DNA from: Gemmatimonadota bacterium
GTDB taxonomy: Bacteria > Gemmatimonadota > Gemmatimonadetes > Gemmatimonadales > Gemmatimonadaceae
Length of the DNA: 64,000 nucleotides
Reading direction: 5' to 3'
Assembly: GCA_023249375.1 (NCBI GenBank)
Contig: JAHFCT010000016.1
Span: forward strand, 1 to 64,000
Shown: piece after piece, positions 33,208 through 43,550 of the stretch
Layout: every line of letters starts with the position of its first letter
Position numbering within the stretch: position 1 is the stretch's first letter
Position numbers and translations under genes: made by a program
The notes under the pieces: model-generated
Seen by the model: only the letters and a program-made list of their open reading frames with translations
What the model was told of the DNA's origin: nothing
The model's database searches: none

Positions 33208-33878
33208 TGCCCCGCCGCCTGCTTCGTTCGCTGCTGCTCGTCGTCGTGCTGCTGGGCACGACGGCGGCGCGCGCGACGGCGCAGGGCAAGCCGACGCTGT
33301 CGATCGTGGCGCCGGCCGCTGACCAGGCGGCGCACACCGGGCCGGTGGTCGTGGCGTCGCACATGCTCACCGGACGCAAGCTGCAGGAGCTGCTCGCCAG
33401 CGGCTTTCCGGCTCGGCTGCACTTCACGGTGGAACTGTGGAGCGTGGGCGGATGGCTGAATGATCTCGAGCGGGTCACCGAGTGGGACGTGGTGGTGCGG
33501 TGGCTCGCGGTGGAGCATGCGTACGAGGTGACGCAGCTCGTGGCGGATCAACCGTTTTCGCTTGGACGGTTCGCACAACTGAACGACGCGGCGGCGGCCG
33601 TGGCTCGGCCGGTGCGTGCGCCCATCGCCGCTTTTGCCACCGGACGGCGATTCTACTATCAGGCGACGCTGAGCGTCGAGACGCTGTCGCTCACGGATCT
33701 CGACGAAGTGGAACGCTGGCTGCGCGGCGAACTGCAACCGGCGGTGCGCGGCCAGCGGAATCCCGGCACGGTGCTTGGGCGCGGACTCAAGACGGTCGCG
33801 ACGCGGCTGATGGGCGGCGAACGGCGCGAATACGTCGAGCGGACCAGCGTCTTTGAAGTGACCGACGGCAAGAAGTAG
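33207..33878 (+). CDS. DUF4390-like exported protein
   Basis: 223 residues. Signal peptide to ARATAQ. Body pattern ASHMLTGRKLQELLASGFPA, LHFTVELWSVGGWLNDL, TEWDVVVRWLAVEHAYEV and RRFYYQATLSVETLSL fits DUF4390. In Betaproteobacteria DUF4390 genes sit next to ntrY/ntrX, which supports calling the upstream kinase and regulator NtrY/NtrX-like. The start overlaps the Omp85-fusion stop (TGATG), so translation is coupled. Molecular function unknown. Confidence 0.75.
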   Translation: MPRRLLRSLLLVVVLLGTTAARATAQGKPTLSIVAPAADQAAHTGPVVVASHMLTGRKLQELLASGFPARLHFTVELWSVGGWLNDLERVTEWDVVVRWLAVEHAYEVTQLVADQPFSLGRFAQLNDAAAAVARPVRAPIAAFATGRRFYYQATLSVETLSLTDLDEVERWLRGELQPAVRGQRNPGTVLGRGLKTVATRLMGGERREYVERTSVFEVTDGKK

Positions 33879-33895
33879 CCGACGCCGGCGGGCTG

Positions 33896-34486
33896 CTACC
33901 TCGCGTCGACCGTCACGCGCCGCACGTCGACCGTGCGCTCGACCTCGTGCAGCATGGCCGCACCGTAGAACATCCTGATGTACTTGCTCTGCGCGGGCGT
34001 GAGCTTGCGCACCGCCCACGAGAGATGCACGAAGTGCGGCTCGACGGGGTTGTGCAGCAGCCGCATGCCGATTTCACCCGGCAGGCGGTTGGCCTTGCGG
34101 GTGTTGCAGGAGCTGCACGCGGTCACGACGTTGGTCCACGTGTTGTCGCCGCCGCGCGAGAGCGGGATGACGTGGTCGCGGGTGAGCGATTCGCGCGGCT
34201 TGAGCAGCGCGGACACGCGGCCGCAGTACTGGCAGCGATAGTGGTCGCGCGCAAACAGGAACGTGTTGGTCACGTGCCGACGGAAGCGCCGCGGCACATG
34301 CACGTACTTGGTCAGCCGGATGACCACCGGGTGCGGGAACCGCTGGTTGGCCGAGCGCACCGAGCGCTCGCCGTCCGCCTCAACAATCTCCGCCTTGCCA
34401 TCGATGACAAGCCGCAACGCCCGGCGCAAAGGCACGAGCGTCAGCGGTTCAAACGACGAGTTGAGCGCGAGGCAGCCGACGAGCAC
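33896..34486 (-). CDS. HNH endonuclease family protein
   Basis: 196 residues. HNH fold with CQYC, LTRDHVIPLSRGGDNTWTNV and ACSSCNTRKANR, i.e. two CxxC zinc knuckles around the His-Asn core. An N-terminal part (VLVGCLALNSSFEPLTLVPL-type start, ALRLVIDGKAEIVEAD) is typical of a widespread chromosomal HNH family found outside restriction loci. Function is unknown; it converges on the DUF4390-like gene and is not flanked by a methylase or phage genes. Confidence 0.9.
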   Translation of the reverse strand: MLVGCLALNSSFEPLTLVPLRRALRLVIDGKAEIVEADGERSVRSANQRFPHPVVIRLTKYVHVPRRFRRHVTNTFLFARDHYRCQYCGRVSALLKPRESLTRDHVIPLSRGGDNTWTNVVTACSSCNTRKANRLPGEIGMRLLHNPVEPHFVHLSWAVRKLTPAQSKYIRMFYGAAMLHEVERTVDVRRVTVDAR

Positions 34487-34530
34487 TTACTCCTCCGAAC
34501 GAGCGAGCGTGATGCGCGGCGGCTGCATGG

Positions 34531-35490
34531 TCATCTACTCGCAGCCGCGGGAACGGGAACCGGTGTCAGCCAGCCGTGCACGTCGGGCAGCCTGCCATAC
34601 ACGGTACCGAGGTACCGTTCCTGGATGGCCTTGGTGATCGGACCGCGGTGCCCTTCGCCAATCGTAATACGATCGATCGTCCGAATGGGGGTCAGCTCGG
34701 CGGCAGTGCCGCAGAAGAAGACTTCATCGGCGACGTAGAGCATTTCGCGCGGAATCGGCGACTCGCGCACCTCGATGCCGAGGTCGCTGGCAATCTGGAT
34801 CACCGAGCGGCGCGTGATGCCCTGCAGGATGCTGGCGCCGATGGTCGAGGTGTAGAGCACGCCCTCGCGCACGAGGAAGAGGTTCTCCCCGCTGCCCTCG
34901 GACACCTGGCCGTGCACGTCGAGCATGATGCCCTCGACGTAATCGTCGACCTTGGCTTCCATCTTGGTCAGCTGCCCGCTCAGATAATTGCCGCCAGCCT
35001 TGGCCATCGCCGGCAGCGTGCTTCCCGCGGAGCGGCGCCAGCTGGAGATGCGCACGTCGACGCCGCGCTCAAGCGCTTCGTCGCCAAGATAGCGTCCCCA
35101 GATCCAGCAGATGATGAACGTCTCGACCGGCGCGTTGCCGGGGTGCACGCCCATCTGCTGTCCCGTGCGGGCGACGAGCGGACGGATGTAGCACTCTTTC
35201 AGATTGTTCGCCGCAATGGTGTCGACGACGGCCTCACAGAGTTCGTCGAGCGAATACTTGAGATCCATGCGGTAGATCTTGGCCGAGTCCTGCAGGCGCC
35301 GCATATGCTCACGCAGGCGGAAGACGGCGCCGCCCGACGGGGTCTCGTAGCAGCGGATGCCCTCGAAGACCGACGAGCCATAGTGCACCACGTGGGACAT
35401 CACGTGGATGTTGGCATCCTGGAAATCAACAAGCGCGCCATCACGCCAGATCTTCTGGGTAGCGCCGCTCGGGTTTGGCTGGTGAGACAT
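34531..35490 (-). CDS. ilvE: Branched-chain amino acid aminotransferase
   Basis: 319 residues from ATG 35490 (AGAGGAA just upstream). PLP fold type IV with KIWRDGALVDFQDANIHVMS, YGSSVFEGIRCYET, the PLP lysine in AMAKAGGNYLSG and the signature EGSGENLFLVREGVLYT. Final transamination of Leu, Ile and Val synthesis. Monocistronic; ends 44 bp from the HNH start. Confidence 0.95.
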   Translation of the reverse strand: MSHQPNPSGATQKIWRDGALVDFQDANIHVMSHVVHYGSSVFEGIRCYETPSGGAVFRLREHMRRLQDSAKIYRMDLKYSLDELCEAVVDTIAANNLKECYIRPLVARTGQQMGVHPGNAPVETFIICWIWGRYLGDEALERGVDVRISSWRRSAGSTLPAMAKAGGNYLSGQLTKMEAKVDDYVEGIMLDVHGQVSEGSGENLFLVREGVLYTSTIGASILQGITRRSVIQIASDLGIEVRESPIPREMLYVADEVFFCGTAAELTPIRTIDRITIGEGHRGPITKAIQERYLGTVYGRLPDVHGWLTPVPVPAAASR

Positions 35491-35574
35491 GATTCCTCTG
35501 CTGTCGAAGAGTGCAACAGGGTGCGGCAGAGAGGGACAGCGTGCCACTAACCTGCTCAGGGGCCGATGCGAATT

Positions 35575-36930
35575 CTAAACGACGGGGTTGGCACGGCGCC
35601 AGCGCCCCAGCGCATCGGCCACGTTCTGCACGCGCGAACCGAGTGACGGATCCTCGTTGAGCATAACGCCGTCTCGCACCAGCAACCGTCCGGCAACTAC
35701 CGTGCGCCGGGCAGGGATTCCCCCTGCATGCAGGATCGCGGCGGCGACGTCGTGCACCGGTCTGGCCGCTGGTGAGAGGTCAAACGCCGCAAGATCCGCC
35801 CGATATCCCTCGGCGAGCACCCCGATGCGATCGCCGAGTCCCAGCGCGCGTGCGCCGCCGCGGGTGGCCAACTCGAGCACCTGCGATGCCGGCAGCGCAT
35901 CGACGCGGCGCGTGCGGGCCCGCTGTTGCAGCGAAGCCAAGCGACCCTCGCCGAGGATGTCCATGCGATTATTGCTCGCCATCGAGTCGGATCCAAGCCC
36001 GACGTCGAGGCCCGCACCGAGCAGGTCGAGGAGCGGCGCCGTGCCGTGCGCGAGCTTCGCGTTGCTCGCGGGGCAGTGCGCGATGCCGCAGCGATGGAGC
36101 GCCATCTCGGCGATGTCGGGCGCGTCGGCGCGCACGGCGTGAATGAGCAGCGGCCGTGCGGCAAGCACGCCACAGCGCGCGAGGAGCGCAATAGGCGAAC
36201 GGGCGCGCGGCTCGACGTCGATGCCGCGCGATTGGAGGAAGTCGGCGAAGGGTCCCTGCGCGCGTTCGACGAGCAGCGTCTCGTCCTCGCCCTCGGCGAT
36301 GTGCACGGCGATGGGAAGTCCTTCGGCGATCGCGTATGCAGCGACGGACTCAAACAGCGCGTCACTGACGCTGTATGGCGCATGCGGCGAGACACCAACA
36401 CGCACGAGAGGCGTCTCGTGCAACCGCATCGCGTCGACTTTCCCCCTGAGGTCGGCCAGTGAGGCGGCCGCTTCCGCCGGATCGGGGCCAAACACCTCAC
36501 GAAACGCGATGCCGCGCGCGCCGAGCTCGCGCATCGCATCGAACGGGGCGGATGAATCGCCGGTGTCGGCGAACGTCGTGATGCCGGCGCGCAGTCCTTC
36601 GGCGACGCCGGCGCGCGCGCTGTCGAGCAGGGCCGCAGCATCGAGCACATGGTGCCGAGCGCGCGTAAGCGTGCGCACCCAGTCGAAGAACGGCAAGTCC
36701 TCGAGAAAGCCGCGCATCACGGTGAGTTCGAGATGCGTATGCGCGTTGACGAGCCCGGGCATCAGCACCGCATCGCCGAGATCGTCGTCGCTGCCACCGA
36801 GTGGCGCTTCTGCGCGCGGCCCCACCCAGGCGATGCGATCGTCGTCGACGATCACCGTGCCGTGTTCGAAGGGCGGCGCGGCGATGGGGAGCACCCAGCG
36901 CGCGTGGTAGCGCGTGCGCGCGGCGCTCAC
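35575..36930 (-). CDS. Amidohydrolase of the MTA/SAH or aminofutalosine deaminase group
   Basis: 451 residues. GTG 36930 overlaps the PBP stop (GTGA), so I take it over longer frames reaching 37083. Metal-site motifs: HTHLEL, HIAEGEDE, LLIHAVRADAPDI, HCPASNAKLAHG and GLGSDSMASNN. The general layout is that of chlorohydrolase-like nucleoside deaminases (MtaD, SsnA, aminofutalosine deaminase). DLPFFDWVRTL and the HIAEGEDETLL-PFADFLQSRG pattern fit aminofutalosine deaminase somewhat better, but no other menaquinone genes are present here. Substrate therefore open. Confidence 0.8.
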   Translation of the reverse strand: MSAARTRYHARWVLPIAAPPFEHGTVIVDDDRIAWVGPRAEAPLGGSDDDLGDAVLMPGLVNAHTHLELTVMRGFLEDLPFFDWVRTLTRARHHVLDAAALLDSARAGVAEGLRAGITTFADTGDSSAPFDAMRELGARGIAFREVFGPDPAEAAASLADLRGKVDAMRLHETPLVRVGVSPHAPYSVSDALFESVAAYAIAEGLPIAVHIAEGEDETLLVERAQGPFADFLQSRGIDVEPRARSPIALLARCGVLAARPLLIHAVRADAPDIAEMALHRCGIAHCPASNAKLAHGTAPLLDLLGAGLDVGLGSDSMASNNRMDILGEGRLASLQQRARTRRVDALPASQVLELATRGGARALGLGDRIGVLAEGYRADLAAFDLSPAARPVHDVAAAILHAGGIPARRTVVAGRLLVRDGVMLNEDPSLGSRVQNVADALGRWRRANPVV

Positions 36931-39056
36931 GGTTTCTTGGGCGGAGCGCCGGGCGGCGTCGGGTGCGGCGGCCTCTTGTCGGGCACGGGCGCCGGACGCG
37001 CGCCGAGCGCGCGCGGCGGGCACTCGGCGATCGGCTCGGTCCCGGGGATGAACCATTCGAAGTACGCGTCCTCGGCCGGACATCCCGGATTCGCGAGCAG
37101 TCCCGTGAGGTCATCGACCTGGCGCGACACGAGTGATGAAGGACGCGGCCAGTCGGGCGGCGACGGCTTGCGCTGGTACGCCTCAATCATGAATTGCGCC
37201 CACGCCGGCGCGGCGAGGCGCCCGCCCTGCGCGTTGGGCATGATTTTCTGCGGCTTGTCGAAGCCCATCCAGACACCGGCGACGAGATCGGCGGTGTACC
37301 CGATGAACCAGACGTCGGTGTAATCGTTGGTCGTTCCCGTCTTGCCGCCCGCCGGGAGATTGAAGCCCGTGTTGGCGACCGCGCCGGCGGCGCTGCCGCG
37401 GCGGAGCACGTCCTTCATCATGTCGACCATCAGCCACGATTCTTCGGGCGTGAGCACCTGCTCACGCGAGATCTCGGGCTTCCAGAGCACCTTGCCCTGT
37501 GCGTCTTCGACGCGAAGGATGCCGACCGGGGCAACGCGCCAGCCGAGGTTGGCGAAGGTCGAGTAGGCAGCGACCATCTGCAGCGGAACCACGTCGGCCG
37601 AGCCGATGTGGATGGACGGATATTCGGGAATGGCCGTCGTGAGACCGAATTTGCGCGCCATATCGACGACGCTTTGCTCTCCGAGTTCCATTCCGAGCCG
37701 AATGGCCGGCATGTTGCGCGACTGATACAGAGCGCGCCGCATGATCATCGGTCCTTCGAACTTCAGGTCGTAGTTGCGCGGCTGCCACGTATCGCCGGCG
37801 ATCTGCGGCAGTTCCACGGGCGCGTCGTCGAGCACATACGCGGGCGAGCGTCCGCTCTGGATGGCGGTGGCGTACACGATGGGCTTGAACGTCGAGCCCG
37901 GCTGCCGCAGGGCCTGCGTGGCCCGATTGAATTTGGAATCATCGTAGTCGCGGCCGCCCACCATGGCGCGCACGGCGCCGCTGCGCGGATCGAGCACGAT
38001 GAACGCGCCCTGCAGGTACGGTGTGACGGTGCCGGGAGCAGGTTCATCGGCGCCGGCAGAGGCGAGGAACTGCTCGAACGTGCGATGCGGGAACGCGCCC
38101 GCTGACCCGCCCTCGATGGCCTTGAGCTGTCGTTCGAGCGAGCGCTCGGCGGCGCCCTGCAGCTCAAGATCGAGCGTGGTGTAGACGCGCAGCCCTTCCT
38201 GGTAGATGCGCTCGCCGAACTTGGCTTCGAGCTGCTGGCGCACCCATTCGACGTAGTACGGCGCGACGTCACCTGAGGCGCCGTGAGCGAGCCGCATCGG
38301 ATAGGCCTTGGCGAGCGACGCGTCGGCGTCGCTGATGGCCCCTTCACGGCGCATGAGCTCGAGGATGGTGTTGCGGCGCTGGATGGCGCGCTCGGGGAAC
38401 CGTCGGGGATCGTAGCGTCCAGGCGCCTTGGGCAGCGCGGCGAGCGTGGCCGCCTCGGCGAGGTTCACGTCGCGCACCGGCTTGCCGAAGTAGCGTTGGC
38501 TGGCCGTTTCCACGCCGTAGGCGCCGCTGCCCAGATAGATCTGGTTGAGGTACAGCTCGAGAATGTGATCCTTGCTGTACTTGCTTTCGATTTCGCGCGC
38601 CACGCGCGCTTCGCGCAGCTTGCGCAGCAGCGTCTTCTCGCGCGACAATTTTTCGGGGAAGACGTTGCGCGCGAGCTGCATGGTGATGGTGGAGAATCCT
38701 TGCGAGAAGCCGCCGCGCATCACGTTGGCAATGCCGGCGCGGAAGACGCCGACGAGGTCGATACCGTTGTGCTGATAGAAGCGGCGGTCTTCGGTGATGA
38801 TGAACGCGGTGCGCAGCACGCGCGGGATCTGCCCGATGGGGACGAGCGTGCGCCGTTCCATGCCCAACTCGGCGACAAAGCGGCCGTCCGCCGCAAAGAG
38901 CTTGGACGTCTGCCGCGGCCGGTACTTGTCGAGCGCACTGATGCTCGGGCACTCGTTGCCGCGGCAGACGAGGAGCCAGCCGAGGGTGACAAACCCGACG
39001 GCGAACGTGGCGAGGAAGGCGCTGGCGATGAGCGCATACCGAAGCGGTTTCTTCAT
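36927..39056 (-). CDS. mrcA: Class A penicillin-binding protein (PBP1A-like)
   Basis: 709 residues from ATG 39056. Short cytoplasmic start, one membrane helix (~8-30), GT51 transglycosylase domain ([47 protein letters not shown]) and transpeptidase domain with STFK ([10 protein letters not shown]), SRN ([10 protein letters not shown]) and KTGT ([10 protein letters not shown]). Polymerises and cross-links peptidoglycan. The upstream frame to 39194 is made of repeat DNA and is not coding. Co-transcribed with the amidohydrolase by a 4-bp overlap. C-terminal tail is Pro-rich. Confidence 0.95.
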   Translation of the reverse strand: MKKPLRYALIASAFLATFAVGFVTLGWLLVCRGNECPSISALDKYRPRQTSKLFAADGRFVAELGMERRTLVPIGQIPRVLRTAFIITEDRRFYQHNGIDLVGVFRAGIANVMRGGFSQGFSTITMQLARNVFPEKLSREKTLLRKLREARVAREIESKYSKDHILELYLNQIYLGSGAYGVETASQRYFGKPVRDVNLAEAATLAALPKAPGRYDPRRFPERAIQRRNTILELMRREGAISDADASLAKAYPMRLAHGASGDVAPYYVEWVRQQLEAKFGERIYQEGLRVYTTLDLELQGAAERSLERQLKAIEGGSAGAFPHRTFEQFLASAGADEPAPGTVTPYLQGAFIVLDPRSGAVRAMVGGRDYDDSKFNRATQALRQPGSTFKPIVYATAIQSGRSPAYVLDDAPVELPQIAGDTWQPRNYDLKFEGPMIMRRALYQSRNMPAIRLGMELGEQSVVDMARKFGLTTAIPEYPSIHIGSADVVPLQMVAAYSTFANLGWRVAPVGILRVEDAQGKVLWKPEISREQVLTPEESWLMVDMMKDVLRRGSAAGAVANTGFNLPAGGKTGTTNDYTDVWFIGYTADLVAGVWMGFDKPQKIMPNAQGGRLAAPAWAQFMIEAYQRKPSPPDWPRPSSLVSRQVDDLTGLLANPGCPAEDAYFEWFIPGTEPIAECPPRALGARPAPVPDKRPPHPTPPGAPPKKP

Positions 39057-39074
39057 CAACGGAAAATCTACTAT

Positions 39075-39172
39075 CGGGTGCAGGGGATGGGGCACAGTGG
39101 GGTGCAGGGGAAGAGGCACGGTGGGATGCCGGGGTTTCGGAGGGGATGGGATGCCGGGGTTCGGAGGGGAGT
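39075..39172. repeat. Intergenic GTGCAGGGGA / GGGATGCCGGGG tandem repeats
   Basis: Between the PBP and epimerase genes are two copies of GGGTGCAGGGGA and two of GGGATGCCGGGG followed by TTCGGAGGGG. GGTGCAGGGGAAGAGGCA here matches, inverted, the repeat at 59.43 kb (consensus GGTGCAGGGGAAGRGGCA). Not coding and not CRISPR-like. Confidence 0.7.
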
Positions 39173-39236
39173 TGATTACACGCGTGCGGGGCACGCCCTT
39201 CTTCCCTCCCCCGCCCTCAGCCTTAGCTTCTCAGGC

Positions 39237-40289
39237 ATGTCTCGACTTCTCGTCACCGGTTCGTCCGGTCTCATTGGTTCCGAAATGGTGGCCCACTTCG
39301 CCGCGCTGGGGTGGGATGTGCACGGCGTGGACAGCAATCAGCGCGCCGTGTTTTTCGGCCCGGGCGGTGACACGCGCTGGATGCAGCAGCGGCTGGTGGA
39401 TCGCTGGAAGAACTTCCGGCACCACGAGCTCGACATGCGCGACCGCGCGGGAATCGACGCGCTCGTGGGCGAACTCAAGCCCGATGCCATCGTGCACTCG
39501 GCGGCACAGCCGAGCCACGACCGCGCGGCGGCGATTCCGTTTGACGACTTCGACACGAACGCCGTCGGCACGCTGAACCTGCTGCAGGCGGCGCGCACGC
39601 ACTGTCTCGACGCGCCCTTCGTGCATTTCAGCACGAACAAGGTCTACGGCGATGCACCCAACGAACTGCGCCTGAACGAACTCGAAACGCGCTGGGACTA
39701 CGCCGACCCGGAATTTGTGCACGGCATCCCGGAACACTTCCGCATCGACCAGTCGACGCACTCGATATTCGGCGCGTCCAAGGTGGCGGCCGACGTGCTG
39801 GTACAGGAGTATGGCCGGTACTTCGGCATGAAGTCGTGCGCGCTGCGCGGCGGCTGCCTGACGGGGCCGAGTCACTCGGGCGTCGAGCTGCACGGCTTTC
39901 TCAGTTACCTCGTGAAGGTGAACGTCGAGGGCGGGCTGTATCGCGTCTACGGTTACAAGGGCAAGCAGGTGCGCGACAACATCCACTCGCGCGACGTGGC
40001 GAAGTTTGCCGAGGCGTTCATTGCGGCGCCGCGCGTGGGCGAGGTGTACAACCTTGGCGGCGGCAAGGGGAATGCCTGCTCGATTCTCGAAGCGTTCGCG
40101 ATGGTGGCCGAGCGCACGGGCAAGGCGATGCGGTACGAATACGACGAAAAGAACCGCATCGGCGACCACATCTGCTACTACAGCGACCTGCGCAAGATGA
40201 TGGCGCACTATCCCGGCTGGTCGATCACCGTGCCGCTGGCGACGATTTTCGACGAGATCGTCGAGGCGTGGCAGCAGCGCCTGAAGTGA
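39237..40289 (+). CDS. NAD-dependent epimerase/dehydratase, CDP-paratose epimerase-like
   Basis: 350 residues from ATG 39237. Extended SDR with NAD-binding [43 protein letters not shown], and the [35 protein letters not shown] and [13 protein letters not shown] segments of the CDP-paratose-2-epimerase group. The catalytic YxxxK is FGASK: Tyr is replaced by Phe. The close family frequently shows this change, so activity may be altered rather than lost. It overlaps a glycosyltransferase gene, which implies sugar-nucleotide or glycan work. TAGCTT ends 7 nt before the ATG. Confidence 0.88.
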   Translation: MSRLLVTGSSGLIGSEMVAHFAALGWDVHGVDSNQRAVFFGPGGDTRWMQQRLVDRWKNFRHHELDMRDRAGIDALVGELKPDAIVHSAAQPSHDRAAAIPFDDFDTNAVGTLNLLQAARTHCLDAPFVHFSTNKVYGDAPNELRLNELETRWDYADPEFVHGIPEHFRIDQSTHSIFGASKVAADVLVQEYGRYFGMKSCALRGGCLTGPSHSGVELHGFLSYLVKVNVEGGLYRVYGYKGKQVRDNIHSRDVAKFAEAFIAAPRVGEVYNLGGGKGNACSILEAFAMVAERTGKAMRYEYDEKNRIGDHICYYSDLRKMMAHYPGWSITVPLATIFDEIVEAWQQRLK

Positions 40290-41521
40290 CGGACTCGGAG
40301 GCGCGGACGCCGCTGCCGCAGGATGCGCTGCCGCAGGATGCGCTGCCGCGCATCCTGCTCGTCACCGATGCCGACCTGTCGCCGGGGAGCCGCGGCGCGG
40401 GGCGCACCTTGGTGAACCTGTTCTCGCGCTATCCGGCGGATCGCATGCTGGCGGTGGGCGGCGGCGCCGTCGTGCCCATCACGATGGAGGGCGGCCAACG
40501 TGTGCTCGCCGCGGCGCACGGAATCCCGGGGCGCGTGGCCAAGGCGCTGCGACGCTGGGTGGGCCACGTCGATGCTGCGTGGGTGGGTGTGCGCCCGCTT
40601 CCGGGGCGCGCCGCGATCCGCGCGTTCAGCCCTCAGCTTGTGGTGGCCGTGCCAACCAATGCCGTGGGCGTGGCGATCGCCGAGCGATGCAAGCCGTTCG
40701 CGCCGGTGGTCACGTATCTGATGGACGACTGGCTCGCATTTGAGCCGGGCATTCCGATTGCATTCGACACGCAGCAGCGCGGCCGGCAGCTGCTGCGCGA
40801 TTCCGCGGCATGGCTCGCGATCTCGCCGTACCTGCTATTGTCGATGCGCCAGTTTGCCGCGGCCGAACGGCCAGCGCACGTGGTGCACAACCCGGTGCCG
40901 CTTGGCGGCACCGAACCATCGGCGCTCGCGGCGCCGCGGACTGGACGTTTTCGCATCGCATACGCCGGGTCGGTGTGGCCAATGCACTGGGACGCGGTGG
41001 CCGCAGTGGCGCAGAGCGTGGCGCGCCTGCGCGCGGCGGGCGCCGATGTTGAGTTTGTGCTCTTCACCGACCGGTTCTTCTGGGGCCGCCACGAGGCTGA
41101 CTGGCGCCGGTGGGGTGTGGTGGACGGCGGGCTCGTTCCGTACGCGGCGCTCGGCGAAGCGCTCGGCGGCTGCGATATGCTGCTCGTGGCTTCGTCGTTC
41201 GAGGCATCGCAAGCGCATATGTCGCGTTCGTCGATTCAGACCAAGGTGACGGATTACATGGCGGCGGGGCGTCCGATCCTTGCGTGCGGGCCGCGGTACG
41301 CCGCCTCCAACGTGTTCCTGCGCGAGCACGAGTGCGCGTATTTCGCCGAGGATGTGCCGCCCGACGCCATTGACGCCGTGGTGCGCGCGTGCCTCGCGTC
41401 GCGCGCCGAGGGCCCGGCGATGGCGCGCCGCGCGTGGGACGTTGTGCGGCGCGAGCATGAAATGGGCGTCGTGACGAGCCGGCTGTACGCTTTCCTCGCC
41501 GACGTGGCGCGTCGCGCCTGA
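40286..41521 (+). CDS. Glycosyltransferase (GT-B fold, GT4-like)
   Basis: 411 residues from GTG 40286, overlapping the epimerase stop (GTGA). The start region contains a 15-bp tandem repeat coding PQDAL twice. Landmarks: [74 protein letters not shown], then [18 protein letters not shown] with the usual donor-binding layout. Donor and acceptor are unknown; with the epimerase it probably acts on a surface or metabolite glycan. Confidence 0.85.
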   Translation: MTDSEARTPLPQDALPQDALPRILLVTDADLSPGSRGAGRTLVNLFSRYPADRMLAVGGGAVVPITMEGGQRVLAAAHGIPGRVAKALRRWVGHVDAAWVGVRPLPGRAAIRAFSPQLVVAVPTNAVGVAIAERCKPFAPVVTYLMDDWLAFEPGIPIAFDTQQRGRQLLRDSAAWLAISPYLLLSMRQFAAAERPAHVVHNPVPLGGTEPSALAAPRTGRFRIAYAGSVWPMHWDAVAAVAQSVARLRAAGADVEFVLFTDRFFWGRHEADWRRWGVVDGGLVPYAALGEALGGCDMLLVASSFEASQAHMSRSSIQTKVTDYMAAGRPILACGPRYAASNVFLREHECAYFAEDVPPDAIDAVVRACLASRAEGPAMARRAWDVVRREHEMGVVTSRLYAFLADVARRA

Positions 41522-41548
41522 GCGAGTGGCGGGGGTATATTTTTCGGA

Positions 41549-42808
41549 ATGAGCGATTTCCTCTCTGAGTTGACTTGGCGCGGCCTGCTGTACCAGCAGA
41601 CCGAGGGCGCTGACGCGCACTTTGCGGCGGGACCGGTGACCGCGTACTGCGGGTTCGACCCGACCGCGTCGTCGTTGCACGTGGGCAACCTTGTGCCGAT
41701 CATGGGCCTCGTGCATTTGCAGCGCGCGGGGCATCGCCCCATTGCGCTCGTCGGCGGCGGCACGGGCATGATCGGCGACCCGAGCGGCAAGGCGTCGGAG
41801 CGGCAACTGCTCACGCTGGACGCGATTGACGCGAACGTCGCGGGGCTGCGCGAGCAGCTCGGCCGGTTCCTGGATTTCTCGGGTGATACCGGTGCGCGGC
41901 TGGTGGACAACGGCGAGTGGCTGCGGACGCTGCGCGCCGTCGAGTTCATGCGCGATGTCGGCAAGCACTTCTCCGTGAACGTGATGATGCAGAAGGAATC
42001 GGTGAAGGCGCGTCTCGAGGGCGGAATCTCGTACACCGAGTTCTCGTACATGCTGCTGCAAGCGTACGACTTCCTCGAGCTGAACCGGCGCTACGGTGTC
42101 ACGGCGCAGATTGGCGGCAGCGACCAGTGGGGCAACATCACGGCCGGCACCGAGCTGATTCGCCGCACGCTGCAGCGCGAGGCGCACGGCGTCACGCTGC
42201 CGCTCGTGACGACGTCGAGCGGGACGAAGTTCGGCAAGACGGAATCTGGGGCGGTCTGGCTCGACGCCGCGCGCACGTCGCCGTACCAGTTCTACCAGTT
42301 CTGGGTGAACGTGGACGACGCCGACGCGGTGAAGTTCCTTCGCATGTTCACGCTGGTCGGCCAGGACGAGATGAACGCGCTCGCGGCCTCGCTCGCCGCG
42401 GCGCCGCATGAACGCGCCGCGCAGCGGCGCCTCGCCACCGAGGTCACCGCCCTCGTCCACGGACGCGACGCGGCAGCGCTCGCCGAGCGCGTGTCGAAGG
42501 TGATCTTCGACAAGCGCGTCGATGCCCGCGATCTCTCGGCGGACGTCTTCCTCACACTGACGAACGAGATCCCCTGCGCGCGCTTCCCCGGCGCGGGGGC
42601 CATCAATGTGCTCGACGCGCTCGAGCGCGCCTTCGCGCTGTCGCGCACGGCCGCGCGCAAGCTCCTGCAGCAGGGGGCCGTGAGCGTGAATGGCGAGAAA
42701 CTCGGCGCCGAGATGCTGGAGATCGACGCGGCGGGCGCGGTGCACGAACGGTGGTTCCTGCTTCGCAAGGGCGCGCGCGACATCGCGGTGCTGGAGATGG
42801 AGCGCTAG
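41549..42808 (+). CDS. tyrS: Tyrosyl-tRNA synthetase
   Basis: 419 residues. Class I synthetase with HVGN (HIGH equivalent) in TASSLHVGNLVPIMGL, GGGTGMIGDPSGK, QIGGSDQWGNITAG, KFGKTE (KMSKS equivalent), and a C-terminal S4 domain (ARKLLQQGAVSVNGEKL). Charges tRNA-Tyr. TATATT at 41536-41541 ends 7 nt before the ATG, so the leader is very short and no T-box is present. Confidence 0.97.
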   Translation: MSDFLSELTWRGLLYQQTEGADAHFAAGPVTAYCGFDPTASSLHVGNLVPIMGLVHLQRAGHRPIALVGGGTGMIGDPSGKASERQLLTLDAIDANVAGLREQLGRFLDFSGDTGARLVDNGEWLRTLRAVEFMRDVGKHFSVNVMMQKESVKARLEGGISYTEFSYMLLQAYDFLELNRRYGVTAQIGGSDQWGNITAGTELIRRTLQREAHGVTLPLVTTSSGTKFGKTESGAVWLDAARTSPYQFYQFWVNVDDADAVKFLRMFTLVGQDEMNALAASLAAAPHERAAQRRLATEVTALVHGRDAAALAERVSKVIFDKRVDARDLSADVFLTLTNEIPCARFPGAGAINVLDALERAFALSRTAARKLLQQGAVSVNGEKLGAEMLEIDAAGAVHERWFLLRKGARDIAVLEMER

Positions 42809-42836
42809 GGATCGGGGTTTCGGCGCGCGCGCCGCG

Positions 42837-43550
42837 TTACTTGCCGAGCAACGCGCGCCGGTCCTTCACGGGGAGGTACTTGGCCCCTTCGCGCATCGTG
42901 AGCCCCGACACATCGGCGCGGTGCGCGCGCAGGAAGGCGGCGACCGGCGCGGGGTTCTTCTTGCTCACGGCGCGCAGCACCCAACCAATCGCCTTGCGAA
43001 TGAAGAACTCCTGTTCGCCGAGCATCGGCGCGGCGAGCACCGCAAAAGCGCTGAATGGCGCCTCGCCGCGGACAACGGGCGGCATCAGTGAGAGCAGCGC
43101 GGCACGGCGAATCCAGAAATCGTCGTCCGTCGCCCAGCGCGGCAGCACCGCACGCACGCCCTCGTCGCGGACGAGCATCGGGGCCAGCACCTTCGTGGAG
43201 ATCCAATCGACGTAGGCCCAGGTGCGCGAATCCCGCAGCAGGCGCTCGAGCAGCGGCAGGTCGTGTGCGTCAAGCACCGACTCGCGCTGCTCTAGCAGCG
43301 CAATGGCAACCGATCGCAGCTCGTGAATGCGCGTGCGCCATAGCGCCGAAACGACGGCGCGGAGCGGCTCGTCGCCCGCTTCGCGGATACGGCCGGCGAG
43401 CGCCTTGCCCACCCGGCGGATCGCCGGCTGGTCGGCGCCGAGGAACTCGAGGTCGCTCTTGAGATACGCCTTGGCGCCCGCCGCACGCTTGGCCGACGCC
43501 TTGCGCGCGAGCTCGTCGCGCACTTCACGCACCACCGCCGCGACATTCAT
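42837..43550 (-). CDS. DNA alkylation repair protein, AlkD-like
   Basis: 237 residues of HEAT-like helical repeats: YLKSDLEFLGADQPAIRRVG, ALWRTRIHELRSVAIALLEQ, YVDWISTKVLAPML, DFWIRRAALLSLMPPV and FFIRKAIGWVLRAVSKKNP. This is the AlkD fold, which excises bulky or cationic alkylpurines without base flipping. It overlaps the upstream aminotransferase gene by 4 bp and converges on tyrS. Confidence 0.92.
   Translation of the reverse strand: MNVAAVVREVRDELARKASAKRAAGAKAYLKSDLEFLGADQPAIRRVGKALAGRIREAGDEPLRAVVSALWRTRIHELRSVAIALLEQRESVLDAHDLPLLERLLRDSRTWAYVDWISTKVLAPMLVRDEGVRAVLPRWATDDDFWIRRAALLSLMPPVVRGEAPFSAFAVLAAPMLGEQEFFIRKAIGWVLRAVSKKNPAPVAAFLRAHRADVSGLTMREGAKYLPVKDRRALLGK

Noticed and set aside
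33896-34486. Restriction or homing system around the HNH nuclease
   Set aside because: No methylase, intron or phage genes flank it; the protein belongs to a widespread chromosomal HNH type.
39075-39172. CRISPR-like repeat array
   Set aside because: Units are 10-18 bp, irregular and without unique spacers, and no cas genes are present.
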